Shown here: positions 14,888 through 28,866 of the stretch, piece after piece
Numbering within the stretch: the first letter of the stretch is position 1
Layout: each line of letters begins with the position of its first letter
Origin: Lamellibrachia satsuma
Lineage: Eukaryota > Annelida > Polychaeta > Sabellida > Siboglinidae
Assembly: GCA_033239005.1 (NCBI GenBank)
Contig: BSQZ01000036.1
Span: 3,046,001-3,110,000 of the forward strand
Length of the DNA stretch: 64,000 nt
Direction of reading: 5' to 3'
Program-made: the position numbers and the translations under genes
The notes under the pieces: model-generated
What the model was told of the DNA's origin: nothing
What the model saw: the letters and a program-made list of their open reading frames with translations, nothing else
Database searches by the model: none

Positions 14888-16279
14888 AGGCGGCGCGTAC
14901 TGACTGGCTATTTCCGCGAATCGATTTATATCTGGCGGTGTTCGTATTTCGGAGTCGTAAATTCTCGTTGACCAGTTTACTGGCCGACGTGTACAACGAA
15001 TCGATTTGGGCAAGTAGTAATATGTGCAGCAGCGGCAAACCTGCAAATTAGTTATATTTACCAAGTCGGAGTTTCTAATAGCTTGAATGATGGCTACGCA
15101 TATTTATGAACTGCGCGACATTTACTGATGCGCTTAATTGCTCGCAGTTTTATTACTATTTTACGACCACCCACGAGCATACAATTTCAGGAATATTTAT
15201 CAAGTGTTGGCACGTTTGATTGCTTGCGTTTTATGGAAACGTGTTGCTTCCGGTGTAATTGCCATTTGAAAATTGCTACCGGAAGTGGTTTTAAAAGTGC
15301 TTTATTATTATTACCAACATTCCGATATGATAGCGAAATGAATTTTATGCATATTAATATACATATGCCCAGTATGTTGACAAATGACTTACGTACGAAG
15401 TAACAATGTGTCTAGTGAGGTAGAACCACTATATTTTAATAAATGTATAGGTATCCTCCTAAATTAGAGATTTATATGACAAATCGACAAATACAGCATC
15501 ATACAGCAGACCAGAACATTTAATAGATGTCATCCTATACAAGGTGCGACAAGAGACAAACAGAGAAGTTGAGGGACCGATCAAAACTGACTGAATAACT
15601 TCACACAGTGGAGAAAGATTTAAGCTTCAGTGGGCGGCGTTCGCAGTCGGAAGTCTTCCGTAACGCATCATTGACTTCAGCGGTCAAGTGACATGTGTCA
15701 GGTAATACAGCTCCCTTTATATATACAATCGAACCTCGCTTTACAGTCACGATCATGGTCATGTGGGGACAGTCCCAAATTATATCCATAACTTTAAAGT
15801 AGAAGACATTAGTCCCAATGATACGGTCACCTCGCTATTCCGGTCACTTTGCCACAGTCCTGTGGGTGACATCCACGTGAATTTCCACTGTATTCCATTA
15901 TGATAATTAATACTAAACATAGTTTAAACGAAAACATTTCCACATAACTTCAACTGTTTCTCTTTAGCATATGTTGTGTTGTATGCAACTTGTAGAACGA
16001 TTTTCCGAAAACGCACCATTAATATTCAGAGCGAATACAGTACCCGCAGATTCGGCAGTTTGGAACAGACAACCACACTGCGTGTCCTTCAATGACGGGT
16101 ACGTCATAGTTTTAACGCACATTATTCCTTTAATTACACGGAAACCGCAGGCGTATTCCGGTTACTGTCTCATTCCGACACTTCGCTGATTGGACATTTC
16201 CTTCTGGCTAATGCCAACAGATTCCTTCGGACAAGTTCCTTTAGAAATGCCGTCAAAACAAATCTTCTCCCGCAGTCCA
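14887..16279. other. No recognisable feature
   Basis: No motif-bearing frame. About 15700-15900 holds a repeated theme around 'CGGTCAC', but no element could be defined. Confidence 0.5.
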
Positions 16280-16617
16280 GGTGGGCGCCTTGCCCCAGTA
16301 GGCATGATGTAGACATCTCTTATTCCCGCTTTAGTGCTAATTAGCGCGAATATTTAGTAGCAATAAATTAAACTGTATGCACTATTGGTGGACATAAATT
16401 AATTGCATGATATTAAGCGTGGTATGTGTGTTTCAGAACAACATTACAAATATGCAGTTTTTACTTTAGCCATGCATGACAACTTAAAATGCAGATTGTT
16501 TCTCTAACCATCAGTTTCGTCTGCATGTGTGCTAGGTTGCAGCATGGCATTTCATCCACCAGAGTAATACGAGGGGACGTCCTACCCACGGGGCTCCTTG
16601 CCCCCATCCTACTCTAA
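16280..16617 (+). mobile_element. TAGGG-ended element, 5'-truncated copy without GA expansion
   Basis: Aligns throughout with 13235-13545 plus 14341-14410: shared blocks include CATGATGTAGACATCTCT, TTTCAGAACAACATTA and TTTCATCCACCAGAG. It ends CCTACTCTA, the degraded family terminus. At 16559-16566 the sequence continues CCAGAGTAATACGAGG, the unexpanded state of the GA tract. Confidence 0.75.
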
Positions 16618-17403
16618 TCCTTGAAACTAAGGATGGCAGGAAATACCGTAACGAAGAGGATATATGTCATATTCCCTGCATGACATCATAGCTTACTTTG
16701 ACGTGTTGTAACCGTAACACGTACGTACGTTGAATTTATTAGGCTATTATACTTCAGGAAATGCCCACTACTGTTAATCATTCAGAATTAAGTCATGCTA
16801 ACTAATTACAGTAATCCGCGGTTGCGTCACGAATAAATTTCGGCATTTAACAAAACATTGCGTGAATAGCTGACTATAACTAGCGTCACCATAAATAAAT
16901 ATAGCACGTGTTCGCTGCATAATGACGACTTTCTTTCTTTGTCTTAATCTTGTCACACAATTTATATCATTAACCAATGCACCTGTTGTTGTTTCGTGTT
17001 ACGTAAGATATAAGGAAGATGTCCAAACTTCAAACGATCATTGCAATATGAGTGCCCAACACTTCAACAAATACATTATCGCCTCCGTCCCACTAACACA
17101 CAAATGTATAACAAAAGCAAAAGGAAGCGTTCGTTTGATACCGCGCCCCTCCAGCAATCGTAACTCAGAGGGCATTACATTCCCCCCCTCCCCCCCCCCG
17201 AAGACCTGTTCACGCAACTACCATTTCAATTTCTATCGAAGCATCCAGCCACGCTGCAATTGCTGCTCGAAAGATGTTCGTTCTTATAATTTCATCACTG
17301 GAATGAAATCACTGCCTATTGCCAGGTATTTAATTATACGGCTGAGTGAATTGGAGCAACGCGAACGGATGTGAACGGAATTGTCACTTGTTTCAAAACG
17401 TCA
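16618..17403. other. No recognisable feature
   Basis: The 150-codon frame at 16922-17374 (+) has no family motif, crosses a C-rich run and is judged spurious. Confidence 0.5.
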
Positions 17404-17474
17404 GCAAGAGGATTCGACCCGGGCTCTCTCTACTGAGAGTTCGGCGTTCTAACCGCAACACCACCGCACCCCAC
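17404..17474 (-). mobile_element. tRNA-derived SINE head
   Basis: The minus strand reads like a degenerate tRNA: an A-box-like GTGTTGCGGTTAGAAC and a B-box-like GGGTCGAATCC at normal spacing, with the anticodon-loop position reading CTC (Glu-like). The acceptor ends do not pair, so it is not a functional tRNA gene. Confidence 0.6.
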
Positions 17475-18609
17475 GCAAAGACGCATAGTTATTGAAGTAA
17501 TGGTCAATACTTATTTTCCTCGTCAAAAGCATCCTAGTGAAAACATTCAAGGTCACAGTAACGTCTGTGCCGAGGATATGCCCACTTCTCATACTCAGCC
17601 TCACTTGCACTGCGATGAAGGATCACCTTCTACAGGATAAACGTATATCACCCATGCGCCGTTCAACAATGAGCGGAATTAATAAGACAGATATAATGAA
17701 CATTGTCTTTAGGATTCAAAATTACCAACAAATGTACTTTGAACTATTGTATACATACATACATTTTAGTCCCTTCAAACTCCATCCTCAACTGATTTAA
17801 AATATGTAGTATGTGAATACTTTACCTAATATTAAATTAGCAAACAAATCGAACTGAATAGGGACCTTTAATTAATCTACTCGTCCACCGCGTATCGTTT
17901 GCCTTCACTGCGACAAAGAATGAGATTGGTGTCCGTCTCCCGCATCGAGTCTGTCTGGTTGCGATGAGCCCGCCTAACGTGAAAAGTGAACATGATAGAC
18001 ACCCACTTCCACGGCTGACCTCACGAACGGCAATTTTCTCAGCACAATGCGCTGTATTCCATTTCGACAATGCCGCTTGAGTTCACGTTCGATGTCTAAA
18101 CCTATTAGTCAATCTCGTCGCTTGAGACCAAGAGCATCCACACTGTTATATAACAAGATATATATATATATATCTTGAATATCTTGAATTGATATATAAG
18201 AAATAATGTGGGACTGACACAATGGGAGTGCTGCTTAGATACAACAGACTTTCTTCTTGGACATATTCAATTCTATGCGCCCACGTGCGAGCTGCCCAAT
18301 AGCATTGCCGTGACCCGTGTTTGGCTAGGTGGGTCTGAGAAGCACGATCTCGCACACTCGCGACTTCTTCACGACGATTACCGCGCACACTGACAACTCG
18401 ACTGTCGACGCCCCGCCACAATCCCAGTGTCGAGACGGCTAACTGCATGTGCGAACGCCTGTAGTGTTTACTTTTTTCATGATAACAATAGCTATAGGAT
18501 CCCTGGTTTAAAAAAAGTGGCTTTTTGGGGAGCAGCCGGTCAAAATCCACAGAAAATGGCTCCTTTGTCGAGAAAGTGACAGCATTTTCGTTAGCTATAG
18601 ACACCCGTT
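17475..18609. other. No recognisable feature
   Basis: Contains only a 17-bp TA run near 18158. Confidence 0.5.
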
Positions 18610-18945
18610 CTCTGATCAGACGACGTCGAGAGAAAAGGAAACGTTGTAGGAAAGGGAGGTGGTGGGTCGCACCCCATATCGAGGAGCGAACAGAGGTCGT
18701 TCGTCAACCTTGTCACAGGACTCCGGGAACACGAGGAAGATGCATATTGGAATTTCATACGCATGCCACCGCATATTGCCGACTGGTTGCTGGCATTGGT
18801 CACGCCGATTATCATCAAGGAGGAAACTCAGCTACGGACAGCAATCTCACCTGCAGAACGACTGAACATCACACTGAGGTTTCTGGCCATCTGACTTCCT
18901 GTGGCGGTTCGAATACCCTTTTGATGTTGTGATATACAACAGTGG
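18610..18945 (+). pseudogene. PIF/Harbinger transposase (HARBI1-like) N-terminal exon, broken
   Basis: Across two frameshifts the plus strand reads KRCRKGRWWVAPHIEER, then after a shift FVNLVTGLREHEEDAYWNF and IRMPPHIADWLLALVTPII, then ISPAERLNITLRFLA followed by a TGA. This is the typical opening of HARBI1-like nucleases: a basic 'RRWW..P...R', 'F..L..EL...D...F.NF.RM', 'F..LL..V.P.I', then 'RLAITLRFLATG.S'. Homologues continue 'TGxSFxxL'; here a frameshift follows and a weak remnant appears in the next frame. The catalytic DDE domain is not present downstream, so this is a remnant. Confidence 0.8.
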
Positions 18946-19659
18946 CTCCACACGCTACATTTCGTTTCTACCATATCTGCCTCATTCTCCTCCAGATACG
19001 AGGTCGCCATTTTGATGCTTGGAACTCTCTATGAGCGTATGGTGTCACGCGACTAAATGCCGGGCATTTATTGGCCAACGGGTTCCCTTCAGTTGAGTCG
19101 CGTCGTAAGTACTGGCGACTGGCGACAACCCGGCTGAGCGCACACTGGCAACTATTCGGGTTCCCGATCCATTTTTCCAATCGGATAAGACTCCCTCGAT
19201 TCGAGTCTTAACGAGTCGGCGACCGGGAGTCGTAGTCGCGGGTTCCGCGTACACTGACCACCCAACTGTTGAAGACTGTCGGCGACAGTTGAGTTGAGCA
19301 AAAACGGCAAACCAGTCTCCAGTGTACGCCAGGCTTCAAATGCGTCCAGACAACTTAGACTAACACTGTGTTGAGGGAGGAAGTTCAAAAGTCGAACAGT
19401 ACTGGATAAAAATATAAGTGGTAAGTGTGTGGGGTAAAGGATATTATGATAGGCGAAGGAATGCTGTCTGCTATTAATAATAATCACAGGAACAATTCAA
19501 TGATTTGAATGTATTTCTGGTCATTAAAAGGCGACGGAAACAGTTACGCACGCTCGTTACAAGGATGGCTACGAAATGGCACGTGAGATGACGTCATGAC
19601 TGTTGTTACGTTTACCGCAGTCTTTGCATGTAGAATTTACGATCTGAAACAATGACAGA
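18946..19659. other. No recognisable feature
   Basis: No catalytic Harbinger exon and no terminal repeat could be found here. Confidence 0.5.
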
Positions 19660-19682
19660 CGAAAAGTATGCATGTGTGTGTG

Positions 19683-19717
<35 letters not shown>

Positions 19718-19900
19718 TGTGTCTTATGCACGACCGCATTTGTAGGCCGATCTGGACGAAACTTTGCAAGATGACACAGGGAGCCCTTATGGTGGACACG
19801 GGGATCGGATGTGGAATCATCCCCACGGGGCCCCCGGGGGTGGGGGTCACAATTTAAAAAAAGGCTGTAGGGAAAGTTGCAACCGTGTAATTATGTTGTT
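19660..19900 (-). mobile_element. Interspersed repeat with (CAGA)n tail, single-unit form
   Basis: In reverse orientation this segment aligns with 42960-43300. Shared are 'CTACAGCCTTTTT(T/G)AAA', the G/C block around GGGGGCCCCGTGGGG, 'TTGCAAAGT.TCGTCC.GATC/TTGGC', and a terminal (CAGA)n run (here TCTG, about 19683-19720). The G/C block occurs once here and four times in the other copy. Type of element unknown. Confidence 0.65.
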
Positions 19901-20084
19901 TTCTATGCGACGACGCAGTTACAGGACGAATACGCTTGACGTAGCCTGGACGACACAGAGCTACTGATTGCAGAATCCAGTAGGAGAAACTCGTCTTCAG
20001 TACCTTATCGCACACGGAGTTGTTACATTTATTCTTATGTATAAAAGCGCATACAGTGTCCTATTGCCCTCTTTTTTGTTATCT

Positions 20085-20275
20085 CTATATACGTGTCCCT
20101 CTGTGTCTGCTTGTCTTAGTCTCTCTTTCTATCTCCGCCTCGCTGTTTGTCTCCGTCTGTCTCCGTCTCTCCATATCTCTCTCTGTCTGTCTGTCTGTCC
20201 GTCTCACCGTCTCTCCCTCTATCCCTCCCCTTCCTTCCTCCCCCACTTCCCCATCCTCTCCTTTCTCTTTACGTC
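20085..20275. repeat. CT-rich low-complexity tract
   Basis: Impure (CTGT)n, (CT)n and (CCTT)n. The open frames here are compositional. Confidence 0.85.
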
Positions 20276-23040
20276 TACGTCACAGGTTGATGCAGATTGT
20301 GATGCACGTTTCAATGTTAACAAGCATATCATGATTCGGCGAAGGCAGCCTGCTCTTAACACATCGCAACGAATGCAATACATTCGCAAAACTATTTGCA
20401 GACTTCGTTTCTACTCTGGCTAATCCGATGTTTTCACTTATAAAGTAACTGTGCACACTTTGCAATGAAATCACCTCTCCTTTTATTTGTTCTTTCCATC
20501 CGACGCTATTATAGTTGGCTTTGATCTTCCATAAAACGCAGCCCGATCCTTCTATTTGATACTTACGCAACTGGCATTCGTCAAAAAAGACTGCTGTACA
20601 TTCGAAGATCTAGCTTTACCTGCTAAGAGATGTGCTGTAAGTTTCTCCAGAACATATGTGAATATGCTATACTCGGCAACATAGTTATTTCACCAATGAC
20701 GGTCTTTGCCACGGTTGTTTTTTTCCAGTTTTATTTCGCTCCTCGAAACGTGTTTTAACTTTAATAATATGCTAGTTGTCTAAAATACGTTTTATACATT
20801 CCGCAAGATTTAGTCATTTGTTTCAAATGCAAACAAATACCGTGCGCTCGCGGTCAGTCGTAATGCTAACGACTAAATACCAGACCACAGAAAAACGTGC
20901 AAGCATGTGTACGCGTATCGGTGGCAAAATACAGAATGCACACTTGTGAATAATGCAAATGGTCCTACCCGCACTAGAACGCTCCCGGCTGATCGTGGTA
21001 TCACTGGTTGTCTCCGCACTGCGCTCTGCCTTCCTGCTTCTTCGAATACCGCGGCTATATTCTGAGTCAACTCGCGAGCTACGGGCATCGAACTACACCG
21101 ACGCGCCCGCGCCGAAGCAAGGTGATAGCAATCGGCGGCACGGCGCACGCCGATTGGCTAACCCTTGGGAAATAGATTATCGCCCACGTGCCGTCTGTCG
21201 CTGATAGGTCCACGATGTACGCCGCCGAGTGTTTATTGTCAAAGGTACCGTTGCGCGCCGCTAGGCAAGGGGCCATTCGCAGTGGACTACCTATGGTTAT
21301 TCGTACAAAGCGTACCAATTCTTATACCTGCCTTCCCCGAATTAATTATGTTACAGCTTTGCTTTTCTCAAACAACGATGGTTGTTTTCCGCGAAGTTAT
21401 AAATATACAAGTTGTCGTATTGTGTTGCAGCACCGCGCGGCGAACAAATTAAACACATTGAACAAGTTAAACAACAGTAGTTGCGTAAGTGTTCACCGCG
21501 ACTGACATTTTAGAAATTAGTACGCGGGCTTTGACCCTCTTTCGGCAGATTTAACTATTAGTGCTAATATCTCCCAATAAACCGATTTAACATGATGCCA
21601 AACCAATTCGGGCGATTTGAGGAGATGCAACACGCCAAGTAAGTTATACCAATTTGATTTTTATTGCCATATTATTATAACAAATTGAACAGCTTTAACC
21701 GATCCCACAGCAAAAGTGTTTTGTCATAATGCGTGATATTGATTCAAGCGGGCGAAAATATGGCATACGTTATTTTTGTAATTCCAATGACACATTCAAT
21801 ACCGGGCAAAACGCAACCCCAATGTGTGTATGCGTAATGTACACACATTAAGGTGGTTGTAAGCAATTATCCTTTTAATCTTATGATACATGTACTGCAT
21901 TTTCACGAGTAATATAGAATAGAAATAGGTGTGAAGTGGGAGGTTGGCCTAAAAGGATTTTGAGGTGGGAAGTATTAACACAATTTAAATAGATAGCACT
22001 ACAAATTATGAAAAATAGCATTAAGCCTACCACTCTGCCTTTTACGGTGTCATTTCGTAGTTCAGCATATAGATTGTTGTCTAATCTATAAGATGAACTA
22101 CGGCATAGATATGGCACCATTGTTATGTCTGTCAAATTCCATCTTGTGCGTAGTGTGCGAGGAATATCTAGCTATTCGGGTGGGTTATATGATGTTCTTC
22201 ATAGTAATATATAACCTGTCAAAATGCGTTCGTTTACCTGCGGTATTAACTAAGTAGGTTCTATACATCGGTGCTGGGAAAAATAGAGTTACTGTTTCAA
22301 TAAAATTAATATAAAACATGTAAGCCACGCAAATACACTTGACAAATCGTGTTTACTCCCAAATTGGTAAACTTTGCCCCACCCTACTCGAACTGTACTC
22401 AGGGAATTACGATGCACCTATTTGTGCAGTTTCATTAATTCGTGACGCCGTCAACGTGACTTAGATTATTAAATTAAAGTAATTGTCACGTCCGAAATCT
22501 CGCTCGCATTGGGATGCATTGCTGAACTCTTGGTTTCACACATGAAGACGTTTACTTCTTCGTGTCCAATCTGTGTTACCGTCCAAGTGTACTCCAAGTG
22601 GTGCGATCACTAGCATTTCGCCTAAGCAAATTGAACCTCAATCCGGTGGAAATTTGATTATCGTCTCCTCCAGCGTGCAAATATCCACCCCCTCATCGAA
22701 TCACAACGTGGACAGACGGACAACTAGGCTGATGAATGAGTTAACGTATAGGCAAATAATGCTTTGGTGATAAATGGATTCACGAATAGAAGGAAGAATA
22801 TAATCGATAGATTACTGCACTGATGACACCGTCGACCGAGTACGTGTATATATATATAGTCAAGTCTCGGTTATCCGTTCTTCGATAATCCGTTTTTTCT
22901 CCAGTAATCCACAGGCTTTTATGTGGGAACAATCTCCATGCACTGTAAATTGCTCCATTGATTCCGTTTCCGGATGCCGTTGTAACGTGATTCATTTCAC
23001 AACAATCGCCCTCAACAACACTAAGGTTGTGTTTTGAACC
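20276..23040. other. No recognisable gene; CpG-rich patch at about 20930-21300
   Basis: The patch has many CpG dinucleotides against an AT-rich background, an inverted CCAAT box (GATTGGCT near 21150) and a CACGTG E-box near 21184. It could be a promoter or CpG island, but no first exon or gene was identified next to it. The remainder is AT-rich with no motif. Confidence 0.3.
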
Positions 23041-23145
23041 TATGTTCAAAGCACCCTAGAGTATTTACAACCCCTGTTCAAAGCACCCTAGAGTATTTAC
23101 AACCCCTGTTCAAAGTACCATAGAGTATTTACAACCTAGGTTTAA
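23041..23145. repeat. 32-bp tandem repeat, about 3 copies
   Basis: Unit GTTCAAAGCACCCTAGAGTA plus TTTACAACCCCT; starts at 23044, 23076 and 23108. Not related in sequence to the 32-bp satellite at 24.6 kb despite the equal period. Confidence 0.95.
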
Positions 23146-23230
23146 AGCAATACAGTACCACCCAAGTTTAAAACTGATCGTTTTTATTATAAAATCATGG
23201 TCGTTTTATCATGCCATAATATAGTTTAAA

Positions 23231-23515
<285 letters not shown>

Positions 23516-23523
23516 TGCCTACG

Positions 23524-23559
<36 letters not shown>

Positions 23560-24255
23560 TGTGTGCGTGCGTGCGTGCGTACCGGCAAAACTGGATTGTA
23601 CAACACTGGCTCAACCATTAACCCAAGCCTGATTAAAACAGTTTGACGCACGCACGCACGCACGCTATAATCAGGCTTGGGTTCAAGTGATTGTTACCTG
23701 TCTATGAATATCGACGTATTTCCAAACTGACTGCTTCATCCGGAACATAGGTTCAAAACACTACTACTGTAGTGTTATGAACGGAGGAGTGTTTAGCCGA
23801 CATCTTGCCATCGTGGTTAGTCGACAAGAACAAAAGAGTGTTTCCGATTGATGTCACTTCCGTGACAAAATAACGATAACTCAACTGATTACGTCATTCG
23901 CCTTCGTTGATAGCGGTATCATGCTTGAAATAATTTGGACCCACTGACCTTGGGGGGGCGACACTCCGCGTGCTATTTGAGATTGCATACAATGGCGGCA
24001 GTGATCAGCTAATTACCGCATACATCGTACGGTTCACGCCGTGCGTAATTAGGCTCAGTAGGAAGGGACGGTGGTAGATGTTATTCCTAGCATCACAAAC
24101 CACGATGGTCGGGTGGGGATAAAACTCATCCCACGTAATTGTTGCTATTTTAGGAGTTTTGTAGACAGACGTCCGTGCTACGTAATAGTGAAGATGACGT
24201 TAATGCTAGTATTGTAAATGGTAGGATGGGGCAAAACTTGCCTAATCTAATTGAT

Positions 24256-24331
24256 GAACACACGGGGATTCGAATTAGGATTCTCTCGTTTGAGAGACCG
24301 ATGTTCTAAACATTACGTCACCACGCCCCAC
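24256..24331 (-). mobile_element. tRNA-derived segment inside copy C
   Basis: The minus strand resembles a degenerate tRNA with an A-box-like GACGTAATGTTTAGAAC and a B-box-like AATTCGAATCCCCG. The same segment sits at the same place in copies A (39815-39890), B (44345-44420) and D (37470-37542). Confidence 0.6.
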
Positions 24332-24633
24332 AGTGAACGCTAAAACTGCCAAATATGTCAGTGAATAATCTTTTTATCATTACTAGGTCACAGTGACAAA
24401 AATTTGAAAATTGGTAATTTTCGAGATATCGCATTATATATCGATATTGAAATGTTGAGGGTTAAATTTGTGTATAATTATGTACAATGGTACACGTTGT
24501 CATGTGAGCGGTTAATTCCTCTCAACGGATTGCTCTGACATTTTAACACAGTCGTTTTCTCATCAAACCTCACATTTTTAGCTCACAACCCAGGTTGTTT
24601 GAAGAATTTGTTGGACACTAATATATTTACAAA

Positions 24634-27600
24634 TGCGAGATGCAATGCAAGATGATATGGAGCGATGCGTGATGCGATGCAAGATGATATGGAGCGATGC
24701 GTGATGCGATGCAAGATGCTATGGAGCGATGCGTGATGCGATGCAAGATGATATGGAGCGATGCGTGATGCGATGCAAGATGCTATGGAGCGATGCGTGA
24801 TGCGATGCAAGATGATATGGAGCGATGCGTGATGCGATGCAAGATGATATGGAGCGATGCGTGATGCGATGCAAGATGCTATGGAGCGATCCGTGATGTG
24901 ATGCAATATGCTATGGAGCGATGCGTGATGCAATGCAAGATGCTATGGAGCGATGCGTGATGCGATGCAAGATGATATGGAGCGATGCGTGATGCGATGC
25001 AAGATGCTATGGAGCGATGCGTGATGCGAAGCAAGATGCTATGGAGCGATGCCTGATGCGATGCAAGATGCTATGGAGCGATGCGTGATGCGATGCAAGA
25101 TGCTATGGAGCGATGCGTGATGCGATGGAGCGATGCGTGATGCGATGCAAGATGCTATGGAGCGATGCGTGATGCGATGCAAGGTGCTATGGAGCGATGC
25201 AAGATGCTATGGTGCGATGCTTGATGCGATGCAAGATGTTATGGCGCGATGCGTGGTGCGATGGAGCGAGGGGTGATGCGATGCAAGATGCTATGGAGCG
25301 ATGCGTGATGCGATGCAAGATGATATGGAGCGATGCGTGATGCGATGCAAGATGCTATGGATCGATGCGTGATGCGATGCAACATGATATGGAGCGATGC
25401 GTGATGCGATGCAAGATGCTATGGAGCGATGCGTGATGCGATGCAAGATGATATGGAGCGATGCGTGATGCGATGCAACATGATATGGAGCGATGCGTGA
25501 TGCGATGCAAGATGCTATGGATCGATGCGTGATGCGATGCAACATGATATGGAGCGATGCGTGATGCGATGCAAGATGATATGGAGCGATGCGTGATGCG
25601 ATGCAAGATGCTATGGATCGATGCGTGATGCGATGCAACATGATATGGAGCGATGCGTGATGCGATGCAAGATGATATGGAGTGATGCGTGATGCGATGC
25701 AAGATGCTATGGTGCGATGCGTGATGCGATGCAAGATGTTATGGCGCGATGCGTGATGCGATGCAAGATGATATGGAGCGATGCGTGATGCGATGCAAGA
25801 TGCTATGGATCGATGCGTGATGCGATGCAACATGATATGGAGCGATGCGTGATGCGATGCAAGATGCTATGGATCGATGCGTGATGCGATGCAAGATGAT
25901 ATGGAGCGATGCGTGATGCGATGCAACATGATATGGAGTGATGCGTGATGCGATGCAAGATGCTATGGTGCGATGCGTGATGCGATGCAAGATGTTATGG
26001 CGCGATGCGTGATGCTATGGAGCGATGCGTGATGCGATGCAAGATGATATGGAGCGATGCGTGATGCGATGCAAGATGATATGGAGCGATGCGTGATGCG
26101 ATGCAAGATGCTATGGCGCGATGCGTGATGCGATGTAACGATGCGTGATGCGATGCAAGATGCTATGGAGCGATGCGTGATGCGATGCAAGGTGCTATGG
26201 AGTGATGCGTGATGCGATGCAAGATGCTATGGTGCGATGCGTGATGCGATGCAAGATGTTATGGCGCGATGCGTGGTGCGATGGAGCGATGCGTGATGCG
26301 ATGCAAGATGCTATGGAGCGATGCGTGATGCTATGCAAGATGCTATGGAGCGATGCGTGATGCGATGCAAGATGCTATGGAGCGATCCGTGATGTGATGC
26401 AATATGCTATGGAGCGATGCGTGATGCGATGCAAGATGCTATGGAGCGATGCGTGATGCGAAGCAAGATGCTATGGAGCGATGCCTGATGCGATGCAAGA
26501 TGCTATGGAGCGATGCGTGATGCGATGCAAGATGCTATGGAGCGATGCGTGATGCGATGGAGCGATGCGTGATGCGATGCAAGATGCTATGGAGCGATGC
26601 GTGATGCGATGCAAGGTGCTATGGAGCGATGCAAGATGCTATGGTGCGATGCTTGATGCGATGCAAGATGTTATGGCGCGATGCGTGGTGCGATGGAGCG
26701 AGGTGATGCGATGCAAGATGCTATGGAGCGATGCGTGATGCGATGCAAGATGATATGGAGCGATGCGTGATGCGATGCAAGATGATATGGAGCGATGCGT
26801 GATGCGATGCAAGATGATATGGAGCGATGCGTGATGCGATGCAAGATGATATGGAGCGATGCGTGATGCGATGCAAGATGATATGGAGCGATGCGTGATG
26901 CGATGCAAGATGATATGGAGCGATGCGTGATGCGATGTAACGATGCGTGATGCGATGCAAGATGCTATGGAGCGATGCGTGATGCGATGCAAGGTGCTAT
27001 GGAGCGATGCGTGATGCGATGCAAGATGATATGGAGCGATGCGGGATGCGATGCAAGATGCTATGGAGCGATGCGTGATGCGATGCAAGATGCTATGGAG
27101 CGATGCGTGATGCGATGCAAGATGCGATGTAACGATGCGTGATGCGATGCAAGATGCTATGGAGCGATGCGTGATGCGATGCAAGGTGCTATGGAGCGAT
27201 GCGTGATGCGATGCAAGATGCTATGGTGCGATGCGTGATGCGATGCAAGATGTTATGGCGCGATGCGTGGTGCGATGGAGCGATGCGTGATGCGATGCAA
27301 GATGCTATGGAGCGATGCGTGATGCGATGCAAGATGATATGGAGCGATGCGGGATGCGATGCAAGATGCTATGGAGCGATGCGTGATGCGATGCAAGATG
27401 CTATGGAGCGATGCGTGATGCGATGCAAGATGCGATGTAACGATGCGTGATGCGATGCAAGATGCTATGGAGCGATGCGTGATGCGATGCAAGGTGCTAT
27501 GGAGCGATGCGTGATGCGATGCAAGATGCTATGGTGCGATGCGTGATGCGATGCAAGATGTTATGGCGCGATGCGTGGTGCGATGGAGCGATGCGTGATG

Positions 27601-28866
27601 CGATGCAAGATGCTATGGAGCGATGCGTGATGCGATGCAAGATGATATGGAGCGATGCGGGATGCGATGCAAGATGCTATGGAGCGATGCGTGATGCGAT
27701 GCAAGATGTTATGGAGCGATGCGTGATGCGATGCAAGATGATATGGAGCGATGCGTGATGCGATGCAAGATGCGATGGAGCGATGCGTGATGCGATGCAA
27801 GATGCGATGGAGCGATGCTATAGTGATGCGATGCAAGATGATATGGAGCGATGCGTGATGCGATGCAAGATGCTATGGCGCGATGCGTGATGCGATGTAG
27901 CGATGCGTGATGCGATGCAAGATGCTATGGAGCGATGCGTGATGCGATGCAAGATGATATAGAGCGATGCGTGATGCGATGCAAGATGATATGGAGCGAT
28001 GCGTGATGCGATGCAAGATGCTATGGATCGATGCGTGATGCGATGCAAGATGATATGGAGCGATGCGTGATGCGATGCAAGATGCTATGGCGCGATGCGT
28101 GATGCGATGTAGCGATGCGTGATGCGATGCAAGATGCTATGGAGCGATGCGTGATGCGATGCAAGATGATATAGAGCGATGCGTGATGCGATGCAAGATG
28201 ATATGGAGCGATGCGTGATGCGATGCAAGATGATATGGAGCGATGCGTGATGCGATGCAAGATGCTATGGAGCGATCCGTGATGTGATGCAAGATGCTAT
28301 GGCGCGATGCGTGATGCGATGTAACGATGCGTGATGCGATGCAAGATGCTATGGAACGATGCGTGATGCGATGCAAGGTGCTATGGAGCGATGCGTGATG
28401 CGATGCAAGATGCTATGGTGCGATGCCTGATGCGATGCAAGATGTTATGGCGCGATGCGTGGTGCGATGGAGCGATCCGTGATGCGATGCAAGATGATAT
28501 GGAGCGATGCGTGATGCGATGCAAGATGATATGGAGCGATGCGTGATGCGATGCAAGATGCTATGGAGCGATGCGTGATGCGATGCAAGATGCTATGGTG
28601 CGATGCCTGATGCGATGCAAGATGTTATGGCGCGATGCGTGATGCGATGCAACATGATATGGAGCGATGCGTGATGCGATGTAGCGATGCGTGATGCGAT
28701 GTAAGATGCTATGGAGCGATGCGTGATGCGATGCAAGATGATATGGAGCGATGCGTGATGCGATGTAAGATGATATGGAGCGATGCGTGATGCGATGCAA
28801 GATGATATGGAGCGATGCGTGATGCGATGTAAGATGATATGGAGCGATGCGTGATGCGATGCATGC
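24634..28866 (+). repeat. 32-bp satellite, about 130 units (4.2 kb)
   Basis: Unit ATGGAGCGATGCGTGATGCG plus ATGCAAGATGCT or GAT. Variants include AAC for AAG, GGTGC for AGATGC, and short units. Because 32 is not a multiple of three, three units make a 96-bp, 32-residue cycle that is free of stops on the minus strand, giving spurious His/Ile/Ser-rich frames up to 181 codons. Longer duplicated blocks are visible (offsets about 1,496 bp, 308 bp and about 203 bp). It starts immediately at the 3' end of composite element C and ends in a 31-bp flank (to about 28893) that recurs at 37222-37254. Confidence 0.98.

Noticed and set aside
16922..17374. 150-codon plus-strand open frame as a gene
   Set aside because: No motif, a poly-C/Pro run in the middle, and no exon context.
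20930..21300. CpG-rich promoter with CCAAT and E-box
   Set aside because: Composition is suggestive but no gene could be attached, so it is noted only within the interval description.
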